Source: Pseudomonadota bacterium (GTDB lineage: Bacteria > Pseudomonadota > Alphaproteobacteria > Micavibrionales > UBA2020). Taken from it: DNA of 64,000 nt. Of this stretch, positions 39,427 through 48,671 are shown one piece after another. Numbering within the stretch: position 1 is the first letter of the stretch; every line of letters begins with the position of its first letter. The notes below the pieces were generated by a model that made no database searches, was not told the DNA's origin, and worked only from the letters and a program-made list of their open reading frames with translations. The stretch is taken from the NCBI GenBank assembly GCA_021845905.1, contig JAJZVA010000013.1, positions 1 through 64,000 of the forward strand. The letters run 5' to 3'. A program made the position numbers and the translations under genes.

Positions 39427-40938
39427 CTACTGAAACGCCACTTCGTCGAAACTGCGTAGCTTGCGGCTGTGCACGCGGCCATAGCCGAGCGCGCGGATTT
39501 TGCTCATCGCCATGAGGCCGATTTTAAGGTGCTGGTCCACCTGCTCGCGGTAGAACTTGTCCGCCATGCCGGGAAGCTTGAGCTGGCCGTGCAATGGTTT
39601 GTCGGAGACGCAGAGCAATGTTCCATACGGCACGCGGAAACGGAAACCGTTGGCGGCGATGGTGGCGGATTCCATGTCGAGCGCGATGGCGCGGCACTGG
39701 CTGAGACGCTTGATGGGCACGCTTTGCTCCCACAACTCCCAGTTCCGGTCGCTGACCGTGGCGACGGTGCCGGTGCGCATGATCTTCTTTTTCTCGTAGT
39801 CATCGAGGCCCGTCACTTCCGAGACGGCCTGCTCGAGCGCGATCTGGACTTCAGACAGCGCGGGGATAGGCACCCACAGCGGAACGGCGTGGTCGAGCAC
39901 GTTGTCGTCGCGCACATAAGCGTGCGCCAGCGCGTAATCGCCGAGCTTTTGCGAGTTGCGCAGGCCCGCGCAATGTCCCAGCATCAGCCAGGTGTGCGAG
40001 CGCAGGACGGCGATATGGTCGGTGATCGTCTTGGCGTTGGAAGGGCCGATGCCGATGTTGATCAGCGTGATGCCGGTGCCGTCGGCGCGCTTGAGGTGAT
40101 AGGCGGGCATTTGCGGCGCGCGCGCCTGGCGTTCGCCTTCCGTCTTTGCGTTGACGTCGAGGTTGGCGTTATGCATGACGAAATTGCCCGGCTCGACGAA
40201 AGCCGTATATTGCTTTCTCTCTTCCGCGCCCCCGGCATTGTCCGCGCGCGTCATCATCTCATGGCCGAGGCGGATGAACTCGTCGACGTAGAACGGATAG
40301 TTTGTGAACATGACGAATTTCTGAAAGTGGTTCCCCGTCGTGCCCGTATAGTGCTTCAGCCGTTGCAGGCTTAAATCCACGCGCGGCGCGTTGAACAAAG
40401 CCAGCGGTTTCGGCTGCCCCGGCCCGACTTCGTAAGTGCCGCTGGGGATGGTGTCGTCCATCACCGCGAGATTGGGCTGGCTGAAAAACTCCGGCAGACG
40501 CTGGAGCTGTTCCTGCGTCAGGCTGCCCTCGAGGTAGAAATTTTCGCCGAGCGCGAAATGCAGCGGGATCGGCAGGTCGCTGACGCCGATGCGCAAGTCC
40601 GCTTCCGGATGGTTTTTCAGCAGCAGGTCGAATTGTTCGAGATAATAATCGTGATAAAGGTCGGGGCGCGTCAGCGTCGTGCCGTAGGTGCCGGGGCGCG
40701 ACAAAAACCCGAACGACAGGCGGCTGTCCATGACCGGCGCTTTTTTGGTGGTGATGCCGAGATAGGGATAATGCGCAATGACGCGTCCGTCCGGCCATTT
40801 GCCTTTGGAGTAGTCGTCGAAAGCGTCGCGCAAATACGCGGTGTTGGTGTCGTAGATTTCCCTGATCCAGGCGAGCGCCTTCTCCGCGTCGCGGAAGCTC
40901 TTGGTGGTCATCAGGCCGTCTTTAATCGGTGCGGGCAT
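39427..40938 (-). CDS. amn: AMP nucleosidase
   Basis: Length and DFDDYSKGKWPDGRVIAHYPYLGI, GIGPSNAKTITDHIAVLRSHTWLMLGHCAGLRNSQKLGDYALAHAYVRDD, ALDMESATIAANGFRFRVPYGTLLCVSDKPLHG. Confidence 0.93.
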   Translation of the reverse strand: MPAPIKDGLMTTKSFRDAEKALAWIREIYDTNTAYLRDAFDDYSKGKWPDGRVIAHYPYLGITTKKAPVMDSRLSFGFLSRPGTYGTTLTRPDLYHDYYLEQFDLLLKNHPEADLRIGVSDLPIPLHFALGENFYLEGSLTQEQLQRLPEFFSQPNLAVMDDTIPSGTYEVGPGQPKPLALFNAPRVDLSLQRLKHYTGTTGNHFQKFVMFTNYPFYVDEFIRLGHEMMTRADNAGGAEERKQYTAFVEPGNFVMHNANLDVNAKTEGERQARAPQMPAYHLKRADGTGITLINIGIGPSNAKTITDHIAVLRSHTWLMLGHCAGLRNSQKLGDYALAHAYVRDDNVLDHAVPLWVPIPALSEVQIALEQAVSEVTGLDDYEKKKIMRTGTVATVSDRNWELWEQSVPIKRLSQCRAIALDMESATIAANGFRFRVPYGTLLCVSDKPLHGQLKLPGMADKFYREQVDQHLKIGLMAMSKIRALGYGRVHSRKLRSFDEVAFQ

Positions 40939-41926
40939 ATTCTTCTTCTAGTCCTGTTAATCCGAGGGCGAAATCGCGTGCCGTGAAGGGCCGCAAATCA
41001 TCCACTCCCTCACCTATACCTATAGCATAAACAGGTAAAGCAAACCTTTCCGCGAGGCCAACGAGCACGCCGCCTTTGGCCGTTCCGTCGAGTTTTGTGA
41101 CAATAATACCGCTTATGTTAACTATTTCTTTGAATAATTCCGCTTGGGAATGAGCATTCTGACCAACCGTGGCATCCAGCACGAGAATGGTCGCATGCGG
41201 CGCTTCGGGGATTTTCTTCTTGATGACGCGGTTGATTTTCTCCAGCTCCGCCATCAGGTCGGATTTGTTTTGCAAACGTCCCGCGGTGTCGATGAACAGC
41301 ACGTCCGCGTTTTCGGCTTGCGCGCGCTCGATCGCTTCATAAGCCAATGACGCGGCATCCGCGCCGGTTTCTTTGGCGATGACGGGGCAGCCGTTGCGTG
41401 CGCCCCAAACCTTGAGCTGCTCCACCGCCGCCGCGCGGAACGTATCGCCCGCCGCAAGCATGACGTTTTTGCCGTCGGCTTTGAGATGATGCGCGAGCTT
41501 GCCGATGGTCGTGGTTTTGCCCGTGCCGTTGACGCCGACCATGAGGACGACGAACGGCTTGGCGGCGTTTGTATCGAGCGGCTTTTCGACGGGCTTCAGA
41601 ATGTTTTCGATTTCATCGGCCAGCGCCTGTTTGATTTCTTCTGGCGCGATTTCCTTGTCGAAACGGTTTTTGCCGACAGCCTGCGCAAGTTTTGCCGCAG
41701 TTGCAGGGCCGAGGTCCGCCGTGATCAGCAGTTCTTCCAGTTGTTCCAGCGTTGCGGCGTCGAGCTTTTTCTTGGTGAAGATGTCGGAAATGCCGGTGGA
41801 AATCTTCCCCGACGATTTGCTGAGGCCCTCGCTGAGTTTTTTGAAGAAGCCTTTTTTTTCTTCGGCGGGCTGTGCTTGCGGCTGCTCTTTCGCTTCAGGC
41901 TCTTTTTTCTTCCAGAAACCGATCAT
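40922..41926 (-). CDS. ftsY: Signal recognition particle receptor FtsY
   Basis: VNGTGKTTTIGKLAHHLKADGKNVMLAAGDTFRAAAVEQLKVWG, DTAGRLQNKSDLMAELEK, TKLDGTAKGG. Confidence 0.96.
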   Translation of the reverse strand: MIGFWKKKEPEAKEQPQAQPAEEKKGFFKKLSEGLSKSSGKISTGISDIFTKKKLDAATLEQLEELLITADLGPATAAKLAQAVGKNRFDKEIAPEEIKQALADEIENILKPVEKPLDTNAAKPFVVLMVGVNGTGKTTTIGKLAHHLKADGKNVMLAAGDTFRAAAVEQLKVWGARNGCPVIAKETGADAASLAYEAIERAQAENADVLFIDTAGRLQNKSDLMAELEKINRVIKKKIPEAPHATILVLDATVGQNAHSQAELFKEIVNISGIIVTKLDGTAKGGVLVGLAERFALPVYAIGIGEGVDDLRPFTARDFALGLTGLEEEYARTD

Positions 41927-43293
41927 GCCGCCACGCGCCCCTTAATCACTTCGCCTTCGATATCGTCCAGCTCCGCCATCACGATCTGCCCAAGCGGCAT
42001 CTGTTTATCCAGCCGGACTTCGCTGAAATATTCCGTGCGGCTCACCATATTCCTTTCGGCGAGGACGGGCAATGTTTTCCCGATCAGGCCGGACAAATGC
42101 CGCTTCACATGTTCCGCGCCGAGTTCGCGCAAGAGGCGCGCGCGCTCTTTGCGCACATCGCCTTTCACTTGCGGCATGCGCGCGGCGGGCGTGCCGATGC
42201 GCGCGGAATAAGGGAAAACGTGCAAAAACGTCACATCACAGTCTTTCAGCGCGTTATAGGTGTTTTGGAACATCTCGTCGGTTTCGGTCGGGAAGCCCGC
42301 GATGATGTCCGCGCCGAAAACGATATCGGGGCGGAGGCTCCGCGCCTTCTCGCAAACTTCATATAAATCTTTCCGCAAATGGCGGCGCTTCATGCGTTTC
42401 AAGACCATATCGTCACCCGCCTGCATGCTGAGGTGCAGATGCGGCATCATGCGCGGATCTTCAGCGATTAATCGCCACAAATCATCGTCGATCTCCACGG
42501 GGTCGAGCGAGGAAAGACGCAGCCGTTTGATCTCCGGCACAAGGCCAAGTAAACGCCGCACCATCTGCCCCAGCGACGGCTCTCCGGGCAGGTCCGCGCC
42601 GTAGGATGTGATGTCCACGCCGGTAAGAACAATCTCATTATATCCGCCCGCGACGAGCTTTCTTACCTGATCGACGATCTCGCCCATCGCGACCGAGCGG
42701 GAATTGCCGCGGCCATAAGGAATAATGCAAAAAGTGCAGCGATGGTCGCAGCCGTTTTGCACCTGCACGAAGGCGCGGGCATGATGATCGAACCCCGCGA
42801 TCAAATGCCCCGCAGTATCGCGCACCTGCATGATGTCCCCCACGCGAATGCGTGCGGTGCCATATTTATCGCGCACGCGCTCGATCAGCGCCGGATTCCG
42901 CAGCTTTGCTGCATCAGACCATATTTCCGCCGTGAGTTTGATATCGTTGCCGATCACCTGATCGACTTCCTCCATCGCGGCGAAGCTCTCGCTATGCACC
43001 TGCGCCGCGCAGCCGGTGACGATGATCTTCGCATCCGGATTTTCGCGCCGCGCCCTGCGGATCGCCTGCCGCGCCTGCCGCTCCGCCTCGCCCGTCACCG
43101 CGCAGGTATTGACGATCACGGCGTTTTCCATCCCCGCATTTTTGGCGTGGGTTTTCATGACTTCGGATTCATAGGTATTCAGGCGGCAGCCGAAGGTGAT
43201 GATCTTCAGGCCGTTTTCCGACGCTTCCTCGCGCGGAGGCAGGACGTCTTCTGGCTCCTCGCGAAGGCGAGTAATTTCGATTTTTTCGCTCAT
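41923..43293 (-). CDS. mtaB: MiaB-like tRNA methylthiotransferase (MtaB type)
   Basis: FGCRLNTYESEVM, VNTCAVTGEAERQARQAIR, radical-SAM VQNGCDHRCTFCIIPYGRGNSRS. Start set to MSEKIEITR at 43293 (ATGA overlap with dapF). Confidence 0.92.
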   Translation of the reverse strand: MSEKIEITRLREEPEDVLPPREEASENGLKIITFGCRLNTYESEVMKTHAKNAGMENAVIVNTCAVTGEAERQARQAIRRARRENPDAKIIVTGCAAQVHSESFAAMEEVDQVIGNDIKLTAEIWSDAAKLRNPALIERVRDKYGTARIRVGDIMQVRDTAGHLIAGFDHHARAFVQVQNGCDHRCTFCIIPYGRGNSRSVAMGEIVDQVRKLVAGGYNEIVLTGVDITSYGADLPGEPSLGQMVRRLLGLVPEIKRLRLSSLDPVEIDDDLWRLIAEDPRMMPHLHLSMQAGDDMVLKRMKRRHLRKDLYEVCEKARSLRPDIVFGADIIAGFPTETDEMFQNTYNALKDCDVTFLHVFPYSARIGTPAARMPQVKGDVRKERARLLRELGAEHVKRHLSGLIGKTLPVLAERNMVSRTEYFSEVRLDKQMPLGQIVMAELDDIEGEVIKGRVAA

Positions 43294-44108
43294 ATCTCGA
43301 CCGTCCCCCGATAAACCTCGACCGCATCGCCGGTCATCAGCACATGCCCGTCGCTTTCCCGCCATTCGATGTCCAGTGTTCCACCGTCGAGAACGATCGT
43401 CACTTTCCGCTCCGTCAGCCCGCGCCGCACCCCCGCCACAGCCGTGGCGCAGGCGCCGGTGCCGCAAGCCTGCGTGATCCCTGCGCCGCGCTCCCACACG
43501 CGCATGCGGATTTTGGTTGGAGAAAGCACCTGTGCGATTTCCACGTTTGTATGCTCCGGAAACAAAGGATGGCTCTCGATTTTCGGCCCGAGAAATTCCA
43601 GCGGCACCATGGCGACGTCGTCCACAAAGAAAACCGCATGCGGATTTCCCATGTTCACAGCCACGGGATATTTCAAAACACCCTCATTGATTGGCAAAGA
43701 TTCTGTTTTTTCTTCATTACTTAATGGAATTTCTTCATGTCTTAGTTTAGCTTTGGACATATCGACGCAAACAAGGTCGCCCGCCATTTTCGCCGTCAGC
43801 CGCGCGGCGCTTGTCTCCAGCACGATTTCCGGCTTTTTCAGCTCCGCCATCAGCAGCTTGCCGACGCACCGCGTGGCATTGCCGCAGGCGCCGACTTCAC
43901 TGCCGTCTGCATTGTAAATCCTTAAAAAAACATCTGATTCCGGTGATTTCGGCGTGTCGATCACCACCATCTGGTCAAAGCCTATGCCGAAGTGGCGGTT
44001 GGCCAGTTTCCGAATCTGATCCGGCGAAAAATGCAGACTTTCCTTGCGACTATCGAAAATCGCGAAATCATTCCCCAGACCGTGCATTTTTATGAAGTTT
44101 TTTGCCAT
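43290..44108 (-). CDS. dapF: Diaminopimelate epimerase
   Basis: MHGLGNDFAIFDSR, NADGSEVGACGNATRCV, ACGTGACATAVAGVRRG. Confidence 0.96.
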   Translation of the reverse strand: MAKNFIKMHGLGNDFAIFDSRKESLHFSPDQIRKLANRHFGIGFDQMVVIDTPKSPESDVFLRIYNADGSEVGACGNATRCVGKLLMAELKKPEIVLETSAARLTAKMAGDLVCVDMSKAKLRHEEIPLSNEEKTESLPINEGVLKYPVAVNMGNPHAVFFVDDVAMVPLEFLGPKIESHPLFPEHTNVEIAQVLSPTKIRMRVWERGAGITQACGTGACATAVAGVRRGLTERKVTIVLDGGTLDIEWRESDGHVLMTGDAVEVYRGTVEI

Positions 44109-44296
44109 AGAATTTTTATAAACCCATTTCTTTTTTTATACAATATCTTAAGGGGGATATTTCACGCGAAACATTTAATGAATTCACAAAAATATGCCCA
44201 TAAGTCATTAAGTTATGTTGATTTTTGCCTTTTGAGAAGTCTATAATCTCCGCAGATTCTAAACAAAAACTGATCGAAAGCGAAGGAACAACCGTC

Positions 44297-45043
44297 ATGT
44301 TGAACATCGGCAAGCGTCTGTCTATTTCCGTCTGCACTCTTGTTATTTTGGGTGCATTTACAATATTTCTGTCAAATATGTCCATAGCGCAGGCCGCCGC
44401 AACCGCGACTAAAGCCGCACCCGCGGCAGCAACCGCGCCGCAGGAAACGAAAATCCCCGCCGGCAGCAGCCTTCTCGCCGCGCCGAAAAGCCTCGGCATA
44501 GACGTGACCGCCGCCATGCAGGATCGCGTGCTCGGCAACCCGAAAGCTCCTGTGACGATCATCGAATACGCCTCGCTCACCTGCCCGCACTGCGCGCACT
44601 TTGATAAGGAGATCCTGCCGCAGGTCAAAAAACAACTGATCGATACCGGCAAGGCCAAGCTGGTCTTCCGCGACTTCCCGCTCGACAAATTCGCCCTCAA
44701 GGCGGCGATGATGGCGCGTTGCGTGTCGCCCCTGAAGTATTTCGACATGATCGACGTGCTCTTTCAAAACCAGCAACGCTGGATCAAGGCCAAGGACCCG
44801 ATGGCGGCGCTGGCCCAGCTCGGCAGCCTCGCCGGCATGGATGGTAGCCAGTTCAACGCCTGCATGCAAAGCAAAGGGCTGGAATCCGACATCATCATGA
44901 ACATGAAGAAGGCGGAAAGCCAGTATAAGGTCGACGCCACGCCGACGTTCATCTTCAACAACGGCGCGGCGCAGTTCGCGGGCGCTTATCCCGTCACGAA
45001 GTTTGAGGAAATCGTCGCCAGCCTCACGCCCAAAGGAAAATAA
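44297..45043 (+). CDS. DsbA-family periplasmic thiol oxidoreductase
   Basis: Signal sequence; VTIIEYASLTCPHCAHFDKEILPQVKKQLIDTGKAKLVFRDFPLD; CPHC active site. Confidence 0.9.
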   Translation: MLNIGKRLSISVCTLVILGAFTIFLSNMSIAQAAATATKAAPAAATAPQETKIPAGSSLLAAPKSLGIDVTAAMQDRVLGNPKAPVTIIEYASLTCPHCAHFDKEILPQVKKQLIDTGKAKLVFRDFPLDKFALKAAMMARCVSPLKYFDMIDVLFQNQQRWIKAKDPMAALAQLGSLAGMDGSQFNACMQSKGLESDIIMNMKKAESQYKVDATPTFIFNNGAAQFAGAYPVTKFEEIVASLTPKGK

Positions 45044-45049
45044 GCGCAC

Positions 45050-48000
45050 ATGGTCCAGTTTAACAGGCTCAGGCTCACCGGGTTCAAATCCTTCGTCGAG
45101 CACACGGAACTTGAAATCGGCAAAGGCCTCACCGGTATCATCGGCCCCAACGGTTGCGGCAAGTCCAACATCGTCGAAGCGATCCGCTGGGCGATGGGCG
45201 AAAACTCGCCCAAGCGCATGCGCTCGAGCGACATGGACGACGTGATCTTCGCGGGTACGGAGCGCCGCCCCGCCCGCAACACGGCGGAAGTCACTCTTTT
45301 GCTGGACAATTCCGACCGCACCGCACCTGCCGAACTGAACGATTCCGACGAGCTTGAAATCTCCCGCAAGATCGAGCGCGACGTCGGCTCCACATACAAA
45401 GTGAACGGCAAGAATGTCCGCATGCGCGACGTGCAACTGCTGTTCGCCGATTCATCGGTCGGCGCGCACTCGCCCGCGCTGGTGAGCCAGGGCCGCGTCT
45501 CCGACATGATCAACGCCAAGCCGACCCAGCGCCGCATGGTGCTGGAAGAAGCCGCGGGCATCTCGGGCCTGCACGCCCGCCGTCACGAGGCGGAACTGAA
45601 ACTCCGCGCCGCAGAAACCAACCTCACCCGCGTCGAGGACGTGCTCGGCTCGATGAACGTCCAGCTTGAATCCCTGAAGAAGCAGGCGCGTCAGGCATCC
45701 CGCTACCGCAATCTCAGCGGCCATATCCAGACGGCGGAAGGCGGACTGCTCTATCTGCGCTGGATGGAAAGCGCCACCGCCGTCACCGCCGCGCTCGCCG
45801 CGTTCGAGGAAGCGGAAAATATCGTCCGCGAGAAAACCCTCGCCGTCACCGAACTCACCACCAAACAGACGGAAGCCGCCGCGCAACTGCCCGATCTGCG
45901 CCAGAGCGAAGCCGAAGCCGCCGCCGCGTTGCAACGCCTGAAGCTGGCTTACGGCACGCTGGAAGGTGAAGAGCGTCAGGTCGCGGAAGAACGCGCCAAA
46001 TCCGAACAGATGATCGCGCAATACAATGCCGACGTCGCGCACGAAACCGCGCAAAAAACCGAAGCCGCGCAAACCATCGAGCGTCTCGCGCTTGAAAACG
46101 CCGAACTGACCGCCGCTGCGCTGGCGCAAACGGACAGCGAAGAGGAAGCGCGCCTGCTCGCCGAAGAGCAGCAGAACGCCGTCGAAAAACTTGAATTCGC
46201 GCTGACGGAACTGACCGAGGAAACCGCCGCGCAGGAAGCCGAACGCGCGTCCGCCGAGCGCCGTATCGCCGATTTCGTCCGCCGCCATGAACAGCTTGAA
46301 GCGCGCAAGGCAGGCTTTGAATCCGAGCATGCGGATCTGATCGCCAACACCCCCGCGAAGACCGAACTGGATGAAATCACCGCCGCGCTGTCCTCCGCCG
46401 AAGAAGAAACGCAAAAGGCCGCCGCAGAAATCGAAAGCGCGGAAGGCGCGCGCAACGCCGTTGAAACGGCGCTGCAGGGAGCGACGGAAAAATTCCAGGA
46501 ACAGCAGAAAATTTCCAGCCAGCTGAACGCCGAGGCGGAAGCCTTGCGCCGGGTTTTGCGCACCGAGCAGACGGATTTCGAACCCGTGCTCGATCAGCTG
46601 ACCGTCTCCTCCGGCCTTGAACGCGCCCTTGCCGTCGCGCTGGGCGACGACCTGCAAGCCGCGCTCGACGGCGCCGCGCCGATCTACTGGCGCGACCTGC
46701 CCGACTTCGCTTCGGCGACCGCTCTGCCTTCCGCCGCCAAGCCGCTGTCGGAATGCGTCACAGGACCGCATGCGTTAAGCCGCGTTCTTTCGCAAATCGG
46801 CATCGTCGAAAACCGCGAAACTGCCGAACAACTGATGGCGCAACTGCAACCCGGCCAGTGCCTCGTCACGGCCGACGGCGGCGCGTGGCGCTGGGACGGG
46901 CTCGTCGTTTCGCCCGATGCGGAGAATGCCGCCGCGATCCGCCTGCAGCAGAAAAACCGCCTTGCCGAACTCGAAACCGAAATCACGGGCGCTCAGGAAC
47001 AGCTTGAATCCGCCCGCGCCGCGCTCGAAAGCGTCAGGGAAGAGCGCGCCCGCGTGACCGAGCGCGTCAACGCCGCGCGTCAGGCCGCGCGCACGGCGGG
47101 CGAAAACCTGAACACGCTCCGCCGCCGCCACGCGCAACTGACCAACCAGCTGGCGGAAGTCACGGCGCGTCTTGCCAGCCTTGCGACCTCGATCGAAAAC
47201 GCCGCGCAGGAAATCGACGCCCTCGCGACGCAAATCTCCGAGGCGCGCGAAGCTTTCGCCGCCCTGCCCGACACGGCGGAGAGCCGCGAAAGAATCGCCG
47301 CGATGAAAACGGATCTCGGCGCGCAGCGCCAGACGCTCGTCGAGCGTCAGACCGCCTATGCGGAAATCCGCCGCGCCGGAGAAGCCCGCGCCCGCCGCAT
47401 GGGGCAGGTCAATGACGAAATGTCGAACTGGAACGCACGCGTGGAGCGCATTGTCTTGCGTCTTGCCGAACTCGCCGAGCGCATCCAGCTTGCCGAGGAA
47501 ACCTTGAGCCGTCTTGCCGAGCGCCCCGCGCAGATCGAGCAGGAAAAACAGGCGCTGATGACGCACATTACGACCGCCGAAGAAAAACGCCAGCACGCCG
47601 CCGACGCGCTTGTTTCAGCGGAAAACGTCGCCAATGAAACGCAACGCGAACTCCGCGCCGCCGACAACGCCCTTTCCGACGCGCGCGAGGCGCGGGCGAT
47701 GGCGCAGGCGGGCGTCAATACCTCGCAACATACGCAAAGCGGCATCGAAGCGCAGATACAGGAAAAATTCGCCTGCGTGCCCGAGCAAATGGTGACAAAG
47801 CTGGAGCTCATCGTGGAAGATCTTCCCTCCATCGACGAGCTGCACGGCAAGCTGGAGCGCCTTGTCCGCGAACGCGACAACATGGGGCCGGTCAACCTCC
47901 GCGCCGAAGTCGAAAGCCAGGAAATCACCGACCAGATGACGGGCATGCAGACCGAGCGCGACGACCTCGTCGCCGCGATCGAAAAGCTCCGCGAGGGCAT

Positions 48001-48514
48001 CAACAAACTCAACAAGGAAGCGCGCGACCGCCTGCTTAGCGCGTTCGACACGGTCAATGCGCACTTCCAGTCTCTGTTCACCCGCCTCTTCAACGGCGGC
48101 GCGGCCTATCTCAAATTGATCGAGGCAGATGATCCGTTGCAGTCCGGCCTTGAAATCTACGCCCAGCCGCCGGGCAAAAAGACCTCCGTCCTGTCGTTGC
48201 TTTCCGGCGGTGAACAGACGCTGACCTCCATCGCTCTCATCTTCGCGATGTTCCTGACGAACCCTGCGCCGATCTGCGTGCTGGACGAAGTCGACGCCCC
48301 GCTGGACGAAAGCAACGTCGACCGCTACTGCATGTTGCTGGAAAAGATTTCCGAGGAATGCGACACGCGCTTTCTCGTCATCACCCACCACCGCATGACG
48401 ATGGCGCGGATGGACCGCCTCTACGGAGTGACGATGAGCGAAAAAGGCGTCTCGCAGCTTGTCTCGGTCGATCTCAAGCAGCACGCGCTGGATCTTGAAG
48501 ATCAGGCCGCCTGA
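45050..48514 (+). CDS. smc: Chromosome segregation protein SMC
   Basis: LTGFKSFVEHTELEIGKGLTGIIGPNGCGKSNIVEAIRWAMGE, long coiled coils, LSLLSGGEQTLTSIALIFAMFLTNPAPICVLDEVDAPLDESNVDR. Confidence 0.97.
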   Translation: MVQFNRLRLTGFKSFVEHTELEIGKGLTGIIGPNGCGKSNIVEAIRWAMGENSPKRMRSSDMDDVIFAGTERRPARNTAEVTLLLDNSDRTAPAELNDSDELEISRKIERDVGSTYKVNGKNVRMRDVQLLFADSSVGAHSPALVSQGRVSDMINAKPTQRRMVLEEAAGISGLHARRHEAELKLRAAETNLTRVEDVLGSMNVQLESLKKQARQASRYRNLSGHIQTAEGGLLYLRWMESATAVTAALAAFEEAENIVREKTLAVTELTTKQTEAAAQLPDLRQSEAEAAAALQRLKLAYGTLEGEERQVAEERAKSEQMIAQYNADVAHETAQKTEAAQTIERLALENAELTAAALAQTDSEEEARLLAEEQQNAVEKLEFALTELTEETAAQEAERASAERRIADFVRRHEQLEARKAGFESEHADLIANTPAKTELDEITAALSSAEEETQKAAAEIESAEGARNAVETALQGATEKFQEQQKISSQLNAEAEALRRVLRTEQTDFEPVLDQLTVSSGLERALAVALGDDLQAALDGAAPIYWRDLPDFASATALPSAAKPLSECVTGPHALSRVLSQIGIVENRETAEQLMAQLQPGQCLVTADGGAWRWDGLVVSPDAENAAAIRLQQKNRLAELETEITGAQEQLESARAALESVREERARVTERVNAARQAARTAGENLNTLRRRHAQLTNQLAEVTARLASLATSIENAAQEIDALATQISEAREAFAALPDTAESRERIAAMKTDLGAQRQTLVERQTAYAEIRRAGEARARRMGQVNDEMSNWNARVERIVLRLAELAERIQLAEETLSRLAERPAQIEQEKQALMTHITTAEEKRQHAADALVSAENVANETQRELRAADNALSDAREARAMAQAGVNTSQHTQSGIEAQIQEKFACVPEQMVTKLELIVEDLPSIDELHGKLERLVRERDNMGPVNLRAEVESQEITDQMTGMQTERDDLVAAIEKLREGINKLNKEARDRLLSAFDTVNAHFQSLFTRLFNGGAAYLKLIEADDPLQSGLEIYAQPPGKKTSVLSLLSGGEQTLTSIALIFAMFLTNPAPICVLDEVDAPLDESNVDRYCMLLEKISEECDTRFLVITHHRMTMARMDRLYGVTMSEKGVSQLVSVDLKQHALDLEDQAA

Positions 48515-48612
48515 ACGCAACGTTTCAGAACATAGGTTGGAAGCATCAGGCCCATGCCATCGTGCTCTGAGCGCTTGTATCATGCCTCTGCATTCCATTG
48601 TTATATAATACG

Positions 48613-48627
48613 TTAATGATATATTAA
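48613..48627 (+). promoter_or_regulatory. Candidate CtrA site TTAA-N7-TTAA
   Basis: TTAA TGATATA TTAA, 45 bp upstream of the 518-aa ORF; AT-rich surroundings. Confidence 0.3.
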
Positions 48628-48671
48628 TTATATATGTATATCATGGCCTTATTAAAGAATGAGGTCAGCAC

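Noticed and set aside
45452-46771. 439-aa - strand ORF
   Set aside because: Antisense to smc; Phe/Gly/Arg-rich low-complexity shadow.
48100-48520. Alternative ABC-ATPase call at the smc C-terminus
   Set aside because: The Walker B/signature region is simply the C-terminal head of the full-length SMC protein.
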